A DNA stretch of 64,000 nt from Anoplolepis gracilipes (taxonomy: Eukaryota > Arthropoda > Insecta > Hymenoptera > Formicidae). Numbering within the stretch: position 1 is the first letter of the stretch; each line of letters begins with the position of its first letter. The stretch covers positions 3,017,501 through 3,081,500 of the forward strand of contig NC_132985.1 of assembly GCF_047496725.1 (NCBI RefSeq). The letters are read 5' to 3'. Of this stretch, positions 51,131-62,428 are shown piece after piece. Below the pieces are notes generated by a model. That model did no database searches. It was not told where the DNA came from and was given only the letters and a program-made list of their open reading frames with translations. The translations under genes and the position numbers were made by a program.

Positions 51131-51766
51131 TTCTCGATGTCTCGCGGTTTCTCGCGGAAAAACTTATAGAGCCGAAGATTCTCCCGAGATCTGCAAACTC
51201 ACGTCTGTTGTGAATAATAACAAATTCGCATCCTCTGGTATCGTGTATCTTTTTAGCCTTTGACCGCGCTTTTCTTCGCTCTCTTTCTCTTGATGACGAA
51301 AGAAGCGAAAATTGGCAGAAAAATATTTTACAATTTATACAAGATTTATCAAAATAAACCGAATCTTTGATGTTCCTCCTTTACGTACGCCGCTTGCAAT
51401 CTCGATTGTAAGATTTGCGTTTTTGCCGGCGAGAAGAGACGCGACGGGCATCGTTGAAAATCGAATGGAGCACGTTGAGTAACAAGACGTGCACTGACCG
51501 TGCACGACAATTAAATAAACGCGAATCCTCACTGGAAATAATTACGTAGACGGTAGTGCGAAAGATAATTAAATAGCGAACCAAGAGATTCGAGAAGATT
51601 AATCGCGTATATGCGCTCGTAGAACGAGAAGACGAGATTTGATTAAGAATAGCATAATTCGGGAATTAATCCGATTTTATACTCTCGGTCTTGAGATATT
51701 TCCGGCGTCCTTTTTTTTTAGATACGTCAGACGATGGCAACGAAAAAATGCGGAACAAGATTTTAA

Positions 51767-51784
51767 TTTTTTTTTTTTTTTTTT
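51767..51784. repeat. Poly-T tract, 18 T
   Basis: Uninterrupted run of 18 T. Confidence 0.97.
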
Positions 51785-52199
51785 GTATTTTATCCGTATT
51801 TTTTGTTCTCTCTCGTGAATTAATATTCTTATGCGGATCGATTTTTCAAATCCGGGCCATTCACAATTCGCGATTACGCGAACGTGTTACTTCCGTTCGA
51901 TACTATATCCGAAAGCAGAAACGTGTCCTCGCATACTCGACAGGATCGATAGATGCTGTACGTGGTACACGTACGCGGCTGTCCTTTAGAGCGGCAGTAG
52001 TGGCAGATAAATTTGTCAAGCGTTTTCCCCGATGAGAGCCCGCCGTTCGTGTGTGGAATCGAACGAACGAAAAAAAAAAAAGACAAAAAAAAAAAGAAGA
52101 AAAAAGATGGAAAACTGATAAATTCTCATGTATCGATCCGGGCGTTATTTATCGCGTGATACGCGCGCGATTTTCCGCGCTCGCGATACTTTCGATTCG

Positions 52200-52500
52200 A
52201 AGTAATAATTAATTCGGTTGACGGTGGAATTTATACGAGTATAAACTTCCGCTGTATATATCCTTTAACGCCGACGGGCATATTTGCCATAAACGAGACT
52301 ATATTTCATTACACGTTAATCTCATAAATAACTCAAAAACAAAGTTTCAGGATCACTTTAATACAGAATGCTGGTAGCAGCGTGGAAACAATGATTATAT
52401 TTCATTAGGGGCAATTACAGTCTATTATGGCCCCCCGGCAGTCTACGTAGAAGCCATTCTACCATTGCAACTACGTTAACTAAAAACTCGTCATGCGATC
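52200..52500. promoter_or_regulatory. Candidate cis-regulatory segment
   Basis: Low-repeat sequence carrying AATAATTAATTCGG, GCCATAAACG (posterior-Hox-like CCATAAA), CATTACACGTTAATC, ATTTCATTAGGGGCAATTAC and CTATTATGG. No open frame of note. Inference from words and texture only. Confidence 0.15.
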
Positions 52501-52858
52501 CGAGAGTACTATGATAATTGCGGCATATATAAAGTTGTCAAAGTTATTATGTGTTTAATGAATTTGTCGGAAAATTCTATTTAGTTTTACCTTGGTGTAT
52601 GGAATGTTCTATACGATGAATATTATATATAGTACCAGGTTGAAAAGTACAAGATCGACGACGAGGAAGGCAGCATACACAAGGATCTAACCCCATTTTC
52701 CATGCTAGCTGCGTGTACATGTAATACGACTCGGAGAATTAACCGGCAAACATCCCGTGAGCAAAGTTAAGTTCAACTATGGCGCTTGGGTCGGTAACGA
52801 ACGTTAGGACCCGAACGGCAGACTTTCGCGTGACGGGTATACACACGTTGTGTGCTTT

Positions 52859-52900
52859 TGCGCTCGTGTTTGTACCGAAGCACAAACACGAGGACGCGCA
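52859..52900. other. Perfect hairpin: 11-bp stem, 8-base loop, extended by 4 bp
   Basis: CTCGTGTTTGT (52863-52873) and ACAAACACGAG (52882-52892) are perfect reverse complements. TGCG (52859-52862) and CGCA (52897-52900) extend the stem across a 4-base bulge. Confidence 0.9.
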
Positions 52901-54520
52901 TATATAAGATATGACCTAATTCGATATACGATCGTCGATGGACCGTCGTCGAGTACCTTCTTGTCTTTGGAACGATTAAGAGGAGACCTCTCGGTGAATT
53001 CTGAAACGATGATATAATACTCCCTCGAGGTCTCCACAATGTTATATAACGTGACCCAGAAGCGATACCAGAAGCAAAACGCAAGTTTGTAGATTTTGAA
53101 TAATATACACGAATAGGATAATAACACTTAAACATAATTCGATTTGTTTATCGCGAGAATAACTAAACATTATTTTTAAGCCCGTATTTTGGCCCTCGCT
53201 TTTGCATCGCTTCGTTTCTTCCGAATGGTTGAGAGAACAGAAATTTATTGCCCCGCGTGTACAAACATTTAGAAACCGACTGCACAGTTGAGCTATTTTC
53301 CGTCCAACAGCGACGGAAAGGAAAGTGTAATTGCGGGACAATATTATTCTTTGAGAGTGAATCAAGATGTTGACATTATTAATGTCGTCAGTGCGGCATT
53401 GATCGTCGAAGGAGATCACGACGTTAGTTTAGGAAAGGAAGGGAGGAAAACGAAGGTTCCTGTCTCCAAAAATCGTTTCGCAATTCTTCCCGATTATTTT
53501 CGATATTATTTTCGCCACGCTACGTGACTATACACGAAGGGATAATCGTCGCGCGGCCGAATAAAATTTGTTAATTTAATTGGATGCGTGCGCGCCCACA
53601 AATTTGCAAAATGTCTGAAAGCGCGACACGTCCGCTTTATATTTTCGCGGTCGGATATTTTCGATAGGACACCGTTGCTAGCCGATAATCTCGTCGTGCG
53701 TACGGTACGCCGTGAGCGTATAAACAAACGCCTAAATTTAATTTCGTCGCGCAGCACTAACGGGGGAGGGGGTGTAAGTGAGGATGGGGGAGAAATAAAT
53801 TAAACAGCACGACGATTGTACGTTGTGTAAATGTGCTCGCCGATCATTTGTCCGCGGACACGGAAAATGGATGGAATATAATCGTTCGCATTCATCTATC
53901 GAAATTCTTCATTAAGCGTGGCGTTTTAATTAAAAACGTGCGGACAGGTGAATCCCGCTACTTTGCGCGGTCAGATTCTATAATATGTTACAGGAAAGTA
54001 AAAAATGACGATTATCCGCTCGGTACATCTCTCCCTCCCGAATATTGCTCGCGATGCGTGCGTTTTCGCGTTCCCGTATACACGCGAAACGAGATAATCT
54101 ACTTTCAAAATAGTACATTCGCATTTATACGATTGCGCGCATAAATTATCTCTTGGAATACGCGATGATCCGTTATGGACTTTCCGCCTCGTCGACTTGT
54201 GCAAATTGAACGTATCACCGTATGTCGTATTGTTGACACAACATTGGCGGATCGGCGTTGAAAATCTGTCGGCTGTGTCCGGCGAATACGCCGACAAAGC
54301 GGTTTCCAATTTTCCCAGTGCGAAAGATTCTATCCGTGAGCGAACCGCGTGAGATAGGAACGTGCCGCGCGAGCATTACGACACTCAATAATTTTCCATG
54401 ATCTTATTTTTACAACAAGAAACTTCAAATTGGCTTTCCACTTACCCGAGCTTCAATTTACCGCCTCCGCGCCCGCTGTCCGTCCAGTCCACTCTCTTGT
54501 CCATTTCTCTTTCCGTGCGC

Positions 54521-54548
54521 TCGCATCTCGCATCTCGCATCTCGCATC
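54521..54548. repeat. (TCGCATC)4 heptamer array
   Basis: Four perfect 7-base units in tandem. Confidence 0.97.
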
Positions 54549-54918
54549 CTCCTTTCATCTTCTCTCGGTGTGTTGCCCGATCCCTTTCGGTCGTTCCAGT
54601 TACTTGTCAACCTGTCCTCGTCGTCCTTGGACTATATCGGCTTTATTACGTTTCCGTGTCTCCTGTCCTTTCGCCACCATTCCCACCGATGTCGGCGCGT
54701 CCGCGTCGCTATCTTGTCCCGCGTAGAATGAAATCTGTCAAGGGACAGAGAGAAATGCAATGAAAGGGCCAATGTCCAAATGTGTCGATCACGTAATCAT
54801 CTTATTGTGTTGTAAAGCCCGCGGAACGAGAATTGCCGGATATCGTGCAAGGCCGCACTTTCAGATTGCACCGCGTGCGGCTCTAAACAAGATTCGCCAG
54901 TCGAGTTTCACCGCAAAT

Positions 54919-54939
54919 TCTCTCTCTCTCTCTCTCTCT

Positions 54940-54972
<33 letters not shown>
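54919..54972. repeat. Compound (TC)n-C7-(TC)n microsatellite
   Basis: Two TC arrays separated by a block of C. It generates Ser-Leu or Arg-Glu runs in frames on both strands. Confidence 0.96.
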
Positions 54973-55424
54973 TTTTCTCTTTCCGATCCAAGTACCGGCG
55001 AAAAGTAGAGCTCGAACACAGACGGTCGCGTCGCGATCAGTTCGTGTTGAGGTTGTTGCACATGGCAAAATCACGTGGAAAATACAACAGGGATCTATCA
55101 GCGGAAACAAGCAAGGCAGGCGGTCCGTAACGAGCATCGCGGAGAACCGTAATTGGGGTAACTGTAGTAGCACGCACGTGGCAATCTGCAAGAAGGACGG
55201 CAACAAAACAGATTTTGCGTGCCACGGATTTCCGGGCGCGCGATGTAACAGCAATGTAATGCATGAAAACACATACAATCGCGACGGGACGGACACATGT
55301 GAACGCTCTACGATATTCGGCAATTCGCTACGGATTTCCGTTTATTTCTGGCGTTACCGATCCACAGACCACAGGCACCAGTTGGGTTTATGAAATCTAG
55401 GTGCAGTATCTAACTGGCGGGCGT

Positions 55425-55655
55425 GCGATCCCCGCGCTAATGGATACCATCCCGTGTAATATTTATCTGATAATTACCAGAGACGTCCGATAATTCATCC
55501 GGGCCGCGCACGTTAAATACTATCGGCGCCTCGGTCCCCTGATTTCCCGATTTTAGTTAACGTAATTATCACTAATGGATATGCCGCATAACACTTAGCT
55601 ACTAATTAATAGACACGTTTCATTAATCCCCGCTGTCATTAGAAAATATTGCTGT
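55425..55655. promoter_or_regulatory. Candidate cis-regulatory segment dense in TAAT cores
   Basis: About nine TAAT/ATTA cores in roughly 220 bases of otherwise balanced, repeat-free sequence. CTAATGGATA occurs twice exactly (55437-55446 and 55572-55581). TTAATCCCC contains TAATCC, the known Bicoid/Otx-type site. A TC array follows directly. I infer a possible homeodomain-responsive enhancer. Confidence 0.28.
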
Positions 55656-55673
55656 GCGCGTGTATAAACGGTG

Positions 55674-55677
<4 letters not shown>

Positions 55678-55726
<49 letters not shown>
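55678..55726. repeat. (CT)n microsatellite
   Basis: 49 bases of CT, ending in GCTCTC. Confidence 0.97.
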
Positions 55727-55729
<3 letters not shown>

Positions 55730-57410
55730 CTCTACTCATTTAAATTATGAATTATCCCGTAACATATTTCCCGTCATATTCGCAATTATTTTACATTATC
55801 CTTGCATGATCCTGTAATTAAAATATTATAATTTATAATTATACTGTATTGTGTATTGTCTTTTCTCTTTTCAAATAACTTGTATTATTACTCGAATAGA
55901 ATTTCCTATTTTATTCTTTTCTGGAATCTGCATATTCGCGACGTCATTCACTAATTCTACAGACTTCTTTAAATCTTTCTCTCTTTTTCTGTTTTCTTTA
56001 TTCTTCCGCGTACTACCGAAAATTCACAGAACCGGCCGACGCAGGCCGCATGGAAGATTCACGCGCTGAGAAAAATTATGAAAGGACACACGCTAGAGAT
56101 ACGTTGCTTGCTGCTACTCTGCGTCCAAGAACAGGATTGCAAAGTCTACCCTCGTAATTTTTTTTTGTTTTTCATTCCACGGCAAGTCCGTCGCACCAGT
56201 TAAATATATGCAATTCGAGTAGAGGGAACGGGGAAGTAGTTGGTGTTATATCGCGTTTCAAAGGAGGACCGATGGCGATGCAACGGCACAGTCGTCGTCT
56301 CGTCGTTTGTTTTTGCGGAGTTGGAGACACACGCTCGCAAAAAGGTTGGTACCGATCTCGCGCGCGCAAGCTTTTTCGCCTTTGAAATCCGGCGCTTGCT
56401 GCCAGCAATTGCCACCGGCTCCCGAAAAGAGAACACACGCCGGCAAAGTACCTTACCAAGGGGCATTCCGCTTCGTGCGACAAAGCGCCGTTACGCGGCC
56501 AAATGAATGTCCACTGAAACGCGGTGTATAGGAAATTTCTCTCTTTCTCCCTCTCCTTCTCTTTCGTTCTCTTTTTCTTTCTCTCGTCAGCGCGTAATAT
56601 ATATTTTATACATTTTTTTTCGAGAGAGAGAATTTTTCTTGCCAACGCGTACTATCGCGGCGCTTTTCACCTTCTGCTTCGCATACGATTACATGGCGTG
56701 CACGAAGAGTTAATTTCAGATGGATGCATAGATATTATATATATGTCTTTAGAGAGACGCCTGACCGGTGATGTTCAACTTTCCCGTATCATCATTTTTA
56801 TGTGAAATTTCCTATATTTTTTATACATATATATATATATGAATTAATTCACATAATATTAAACATAACATTAATATTTAAGATGTAAAAGAAAAAAATA
56901 TAAAATAAAATATATATTAAATATACATATATGAATAGAAAATGTGAATGTTACGCCAAGTTATAATTTTTTTAAAGCAATTTGTTTTTAGAATAATGTA
57001 AAAAATGTGAAAAGTTTGATTCGATCTACGTTTGATATATATTATTAGAATGCAAATGGAACCCTATTTTTTTCAATGAGAATTCTTTGACATTGAATAT
57101 TTATAGTTTTTTTATATTTGATTTTTATTATTTAAAATGTGAAATTTGGAAATACTCAAAGTTAAAAAAATTTCCTTACAACTTTAGGTCAAATTAATCC
57201 TTGGAAGAGAAAATTTAAATATTAAAAGAAAAATTGTTGAGGAAAATCAATACACACATATTGTATAAAATCGGATTATCGTAAATTTATACATTGTCCT
57301 TGTCATTATAATTTTATTACTCTTCGAAATTTTTTTCACGTTTTTCTCATCTATAAAGAGATCTTTTAGCCCTTCGAAAGTTTGATCGGTAAAATAGCCT
57401 TAAGTCACCA

Positions 57411-57524
57411 ATGGAGTCTGACGTTAAACCGAAGAGTCAGCTGTTACCAGAAGCTGTTTCTCCGCAGTTATCGGATCATAATCTATCGTGTCGACTTTCC
57501 TTTTCGATGATCAGCAAAGCGTAA
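57411..57524 (+). CDS. Short unrecognised ATG frame, possible first exon
   Basis: A 37-codon frame beginning MESDVKPKSQLLPEAV, of balanced, hydrophilic composition unlike the repeat-driven frames elsewhere. G follows the ATG, but the -3 base is C, so the start context is mixed. The stop codon overlaps GTAAGA, a good splice donor at 57521, so the frame could instead be an exon leaving in phase 2. I recognise no family, and no downstream exon or promoter was found. Most likely chance. Confidence 0.12.
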   Translation: MESDVKPKSQLLPEAVSPQLSDHNLSCRLSFSMISKA

Positions 57525-57567
57525 GAAGGGAGGACACAGTTTTATCGAACGAGGTTGCTCGAGAAAT

Positions 57568-57786
57568 ATGAAGGGCGCGCAGATGCGACTCGACGAAGCT
57601 GCAGATTCCACTTCCGACAGTTGTCGTTTAATCGCCGCTGGGTATAAGGGATACTCAAACCAATCGTTACCTCCCCTAGTGTTTAATGACGATCCAGAAG
57701 GGTCCGCAGATTCTTACAAATTTTCGATAAGTGCTACATTTGTTTACTGTCTGTCCCTAATGCTGTCTAGAAATCAACAGATTTAG
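57568..57786 (+). CDS. Short unrecognised ATG frame
   Basis: A 72-codon frame starting MKGAQMRLDEAADSTSDS, acidic at first, then with a hydrophobic stretch near residues 53-67 (ATFVYCLSLML). It lies 43 bases after the frame at 57411-57524 but in a different frame. No simple repeat explains it and no opposing frame of similar length overlaps it, which is unusual here. No family is recognised; probability of being coding is low. Confidence 0.1.
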   Translation: MKGAQMRLDEAADSTSDSCRLIAAGYKGYSNQSLPPLVFNDDPEGSADSYKFSISATFVYCLSLMLSRNQQI

Positions 57787-58257
57787 TCTCGGAACGGAAT
57801 AGAGTACGCGTAAACTCGTTAATGATTTTAGAACTTCACGGTTACTGTCTGGCAACCCCTGGGCTAGATAGCCGTCTGTCACGCAATGTTCGAAGGGCTG
57901 GATGATTCTGGGATAAAGTTATGGATATGTAGCTGAATGACTGAAACGTCCATTAATTAAATACAAGTCGCGCAAAGGAAAATATTATAGTTTAAAAATC
58001 AAAATGCATGATTACAAAGTAATCGAATTGCATACATGTGGGATAATCTTTAAAATATTTACTTCGAAAGCGATTTTATTCTTTTTTTCAACACCTGTGT
58101 ATGTGATGTATTTTTAAATTTATTTATTTATCGATTATATTTATATCATACAATTTTTCCTATTTAAATTAATATAAAAAAAACCTTGCATCATTCTATT
58201 ACATTATTTTATCCGCGTCTGATGGAAAGAGTTCTTTAAATTAAGCTTATCAGTTTC

Positions 58258-58280
58258 AAAAAAAAAAAAAAAAAAAAAAA
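58258..58280. repeat. Poly-A tract, 23 A
   Basis: Uninterrupted run of 23 A. Confidence 0.97.
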
Positions 58281-58995
58281 CGTGCAAGAATTTTACACAA
58301 AACTTTGTCATTACTTTGACATTAACGTCTATCTGTGAGATGCAGCGAGAATCACCGTGTCCAAAGTTTAGATTGTTCTATCGAGAATTCGAAACCGTGT
58401 CGGACTTGAAGACGCTGTTTTCCAGCGTCTACCGCGTCCGTGCGAAGCCGCCGTTGTAACATCCATCTCGACGTCCAAAAACATCCCGAACGTCGATTTC
58501 GTCCGACGTTTCGACGCTACAAACAGCCACTCCGACACGCCTCGTTGCCGATAGCTCGCGCACAAAGAAGACGCGAAACGAATCGGGCAAAAGTGTAGGA
58601 GCGCTTCGTCCGTTCCGATGCGTCGCACTCTCACGTAGATTTCATAATACGCTACGTTGCCGACGATCAACGTCCCTCGACATGCCCGAAACTTGGCGCA
58701 AAGAGACGTTCTCGTTCGCGTTTTATTTTATCACGGCCAACCGACAGCCAGACAGACTCTTTGAAGTACCTTTTGATGACGAGCGTCACATTGTAACAGT
58801 CAAACATTCTACCGGAAGAGAAATAGCCTTCTTTGCCGCCATTTGTTCTTGCAAAAAATGTTCGCAAACAGTCTCGCTAGAGTTACCACTACTCGTGGGA
58901 CTCGACGGCTAGAGCAAACGAAAATAATATCATTTCTTTGTTGCCGCCGAGTTTGAAATACAGAAAGATTGAAAGTTGAAAACCACTATTTACGA
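58281..58995. other. Non-coding block with head-to-head chance frames
   Basis: A minus-strand frame (58368-58670) and a plus-strand ATG frame (58682-58912) diverge from a CGACG-rich patch. Neither shows a known domain, and a third minus-strand frame overlaps the second, so I read them as chance. Confidence 0.5.
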
Positions 58996-59452
58996 TTCCA
59001 TCCCAATATAATCGTTCACTTTTCTAAAATAGTATATTTAAAATCGTATAAGATTTTAATTTGAAAATGTTTCTTTGGCTTTATTAATTTCGTTTTAATT
59101 CATAATCACGCCGCTTTTTTTTTTCAGATAATTATTCCATCAAGGTATTTTCAATTCCATCCAATAGAAGACGTTCACTTTTCTAAAATAGTATATTTAA
59201 AATCGTATAAGATTTTAATTTGAAAATGTTTCTTTGGCTTTATTAATTTCGGTAATTCATAATCACGCCGCTTTTTTTTTCAGATAATTATTCCATCAAG
59301 GTATTTTCAATTCCATCCAATAGACGTTGACTTTTCTAAAATAGTATATTTAAAATCGTAAAAGATTTTAAATTTGCAAATTTTTCTTTGGCTTTATTAA
59401 TTTCGTTAATTCATAATCACGCCGCTTTTTTTTCAGACAATTATTCCATCAA
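58996..59452. repeat. Three-copy tandem repeat, ~156-bp unit, each with a 3' splice-site-like element
   Basis: Units at 58996-59154, 59155-59310 and 59311-59452. Copies 1 and 2 are nearly identical; copy 3 has extra substitutions and is cut short after ATTATTCCATCAA. Each unit contains TTCATAATCACGCCGC, then T10, T9 or T8, then CAG and A-A-T-T. That order (branch-point-like TAAT, pyrimidine tract, CAG) resembles a 3' splice site, with AG at 59126-59127, 59282-59283 and 59435-59436. Units also share ACTTTTCTAAAATAGTATAT and TTTCTTTGGCTTTATTAATT. No ORF runs through them. Confidence 0.95.
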
Positions 59453-59839
59453 ATAAACATAATAGTTTTTATAATCGTCGCATCTCTCACTACTTTTTTC
59501 TTAGAATTATCAAATCATCCGAAGAGCGTCATCTCTCGAGCAGGAAATAGTCCGTGCGTGTCGACCGGATGAAAAGGGTTTTCCGGAGGAAGAAAGGCAA
59601 AAGCATTGTTACAAGAGTCTCTCAGTGTTGCGCAACGGCGCGCCTGAAAAGGGTAAAGCGAAACCTTTCAGCGCAAGATCCCTTGCCCTTTCGCTGTTAA
59701 AGTCGAGAGAGAAGGAGGATTGTTGAGGCAGCGGAGAAATTTCCATTCCTAGAAAACGAGATTATAAATCAAAGCGGTGACGCACATTTAAACTCGGAAC
59801 GTATAAGAGAAATTAATCAGCTACGCGCGTTTGCGCTAA

Positions 59840-60035
59840 TTGTTTATTCTTCTACGATCGATGACGATACCGTTATCCTTATCACTGTGCGTCCTGTCGA
59901 GCGGACAAACAACCGTGTGCCATTGTATTATGCGATTGTTGTTAATTACCATAAACGTAATTTTGCGATTTAATTAGCTAATGGATCGCGAACATATCGT
60001 TTAATCTAATTATCTCGTACCAATTTACAGAATTA
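59840..60035. promoter_or_regulatory. Candidate cis-regulatory segment: six TAAT in 68 bases
   Basis: Plus-strand TAAT cores start at 59943, 59958, 59971, 59979, 60002 and 60007. Nearby are ACCATAAACG (posterior-Hox-like) and a tandem TTATCCTTATC (two GATA-factor cores) at 59873-59883. GCTAATGGAT at 59977-59986 repeats a word found at 55436-55445. The segment is free of simple repeats and long frames. Homeodomain clustering of this kind is known from Hox-regulated enhancers; function here is inferred. Confidence 0.3.
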
Positions 60036-61270
60036 TTTCGCATGTAAACTTGGCTCTCTTTGGATTGTAAATGCGCTTTTTGCAGACACACCTCGAATTG
60101 CACAAAATGCGGTCGTATTGAAATCCTAATCGTCTCCCTGGTGGGTGCCTTTTGAAGCGGTGCTTTTGTTTAATTACATACCGCCAAATTGTACGTTCTG
60201 CGCGTCGCTTTATCGTTAACAGTTTATTTTGTTATCCTCTTGTCCCCTCAACTGTGTGTTTTCTATATATATATTTCTATATAATAACAGGGAGGATTAA
60301 TCGTTACATGTGTATATTGTATTGTCAGAGAGAAAAATTCTCTCAAATAATTTGTTTTTTTTCTCTCACCTAAATAGTAGCTGTACACAATTATGTTGAC
60401 CTTTTTGACGCTTAAATTTGCGCGTCTAGTACTTCAAATATCAGACTTAGACTTTTTTGTATCTTCAATTTTTATATATACTTTTATATTGACGCGGTAA
60501 ATATCGAAAATGATAAGATTAACATCGTCCGTAGAGCAAGTACGCAGGCTTTCGTACAGGCTTTGGTCTCTTGTTTACCGCTCTTAGGAATTCCTTGCTG
60601 TTGGCTTCGAAATAAATCAAATTTCATCTTGTTGAGAGGTTTCAAGCCATAGCGTGTTTGCCCACGATTCGTTCGTGGATTCGTGGCGTCATTACGTACA
60701 CGAACTTCTCCGTTTATTTGCCCGGCTTTTAAATGGACCGCGCGCCATGTTCGCACGTTCGAAACAGGGACTCCCTAAATCAATTCCGTCGTAAATATCC
60801 CGAAAATTCGAAGTACCGCGCGCTTTTTACTACCACAACCGTCGATCACGACTATCAAACGCAAAATGGCACGCGGTGTAAATTGAAACACCTCGGGTCT
60901 TTCAATCTTTTTTTAGAGACTCGCGTAGAAAAAGAAAGCAACATTTTTACTACAACAAATATTGAGAAAATGAAGTTTTTTAAATGTAAAAAATGTCTTT
61001 CACATTCTCCATGTGACATAAAAATCTAAAATGTATTCTACAAATGCTATTTTATGACTACATCTTTGAGTTTTGAAAATAACGAAGTTATATCCTTTAC
61101 GTATATTTAATTTATAAATGTAAAAAAAAACAATTTTATTTTAATTCGGTTTAAACAAAAATACATCTCATTCTCCAATGTGAAAGAGTAGCGAGAGACA
61201 GAACAAACTCGGCAAGTGAAAGCGAAGCGGAGAGCGCAACAGAAGCAAAGAGACAAAGAGATGAGAAAGG

Positions 61271-61295
61271 AAAAAAAGAAAAAAAAAAAAAAAAA
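61271..61295. repeat. A-rich tract, A7-G-A17
   Basis: Seven A, one G and seventeen A inside a purine-rich stretch. Confidence 0.95.
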
Positions 61296-61614
61296 GCGAG
61301 TGGAAAACAAAAGCGGGGCAAACTCCCGATAGGAGAGAGGAAGAGGACAGTCCGTTTATATGCGCCTCATCGCCGGTCAAAGGAGAAATAGCGGAAAAAT
61401 AAAGCTCCGGTGCGTAGTGTATGTCGTGCTATAGTAAACACCGGCGTCGCAGATAAATGGAAAAATGTTGTACGAAACGGCGGGGCGCGAAACTTCCGAT
61501 ATCGATGGTGGCGATGGTATCGCCCAGGACCGGGATATACCGAAATCAAGCCGAAGCGCGATCCGAAAAAAAACGGAATCGATAACCCGTTTGCGTCCGC
61601 GGCCACGGCCGCGG

Positions 61615-61640
61615 CTCTCTCTCTCTCTCTCTCTCTCTCT
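61615..61640. repeat. (CT)13 microsatellite
   Basis: 26 bases of CT following GGCCACGGCCGCGG. Confidence 0.96.
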
Positions 61641-62368
61641 GATAAACGTTTCATAAATATTCATATGTTTATATACGCGTGGACCGAGGCGCGTTTAGCG
61701 GTCGCGAGATTCTCACGTTCTGCCCGCGTTGCCGTAACCGAGGACAGATACGACGATAATGAAGATAAACGAGGAGCGAAGTTTCTCGCGGGAATAGTAG
61801 ATCGCGGCCGGATACCGCTCGCTCGACCAGAGTAAATCGGATGTATGGCGTTAGTTGCTACTGTGAAATTACCACCTACTTTGGCCGAAACTAGTTCGCC
61901 GGAGATTCGGATGGAATTTAGAGCTTCGTTGACTCGAGTATATGTACGGATCAATGTCTATCATCGATCCGAGAAGATACAAGATTGTAACGAATAGAAA
62001 TTGTATGTCAGATACTGCAAAAGTTTTCAAAATCAAAACTTTAATGTAACTTTCTAATGTATATTTAATGTATATATGTATATGTATAATTTTACTTAAT
62101 ATTATTACGCCCGTGCATATTTCGGTGTCTGATAATAATGAAAAGTAACACGTGACATAATTGAGCGAAGTGGAAGACAGCAACTAGATCATTTTCAGAA
62201 CTTTCCGAGTAGCTGGAGAAGTTTTTGGAAGAAGGAATTGCTGATGGCGCGCGCAGACCCTCTTTTAACGCAATCAAAGTCGTTCGATAAATCAAACTCG
62301 GTGAAGTTTTAATTGATCGAGGCCTGACCGCGAGACGAGGCGAAGTAGATGATATCCTGCTCCTTTCC

Positions 62369-62375
<7 letters not shown>

Positions 62376-62423
<48 letters not shown>
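62376..62423. repeat. (CT)24 microsatellite
   Basis: 48 bases of CT; the opposing frames show Arg-Glu runs because of it. Confidence 0.97.

Positions 62424-62428
<5 letters not shown>

Larger units (their letters stand above)
50387..55424. other. Non-coding block with two TAAT-bearing segments, no gene recognised
   Basis: Mixed DNA with simple repeats at 51767, 52068-52096 and 54521. Overlapping frames around 52.8-54.3 kb lack known motifs. A frame upstream of an ACAG/GTGAAT donor-like site at 53946-53951 is open for about 38 codons, but has no recognisable content. The frames at 54.4-55.3 kb owe part of their length to CT arrays. Confidence 0.5.
55727..58257. other. Non-coding block; one faintly protein-like patch
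   Basis: AT-rich at 55740-56030 and 56700-57390, with CpG-rich DNA at 56230-56520 that gives five mutually overlapping chance frames. At 57411-57790 two short ATG frames have non-repetitive composition; see the separate entries. Nothing else is recognised. Confidence 0.5.
59453..62375. other. Non-coding block with one strong regulatory candidate
   Basis: After the tandem repeat the sequence is mixed, CpG-rich at 60660-60860 and 61190-61830. Frames at 61.4-61.8 kb overlap on both strands and carry Ser-Leu or Arg-Glu runs from a CT array. The minus-strand frame 60484-60756 has no recognised motif. Confidence 0.5.

Noticed and set aside
57835..57880. TCTGGCAACCCCTGGGC as a transposon terminus
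   Set aside because: A single occurrence with no matching inverted end or target duplication nearby.
58996..59452. Three direct repeats as a CRISPR array
   Set aside because: The units are contiguous 156-bp tandem copies with no unique spacers, in a eukaryotic-looking context.
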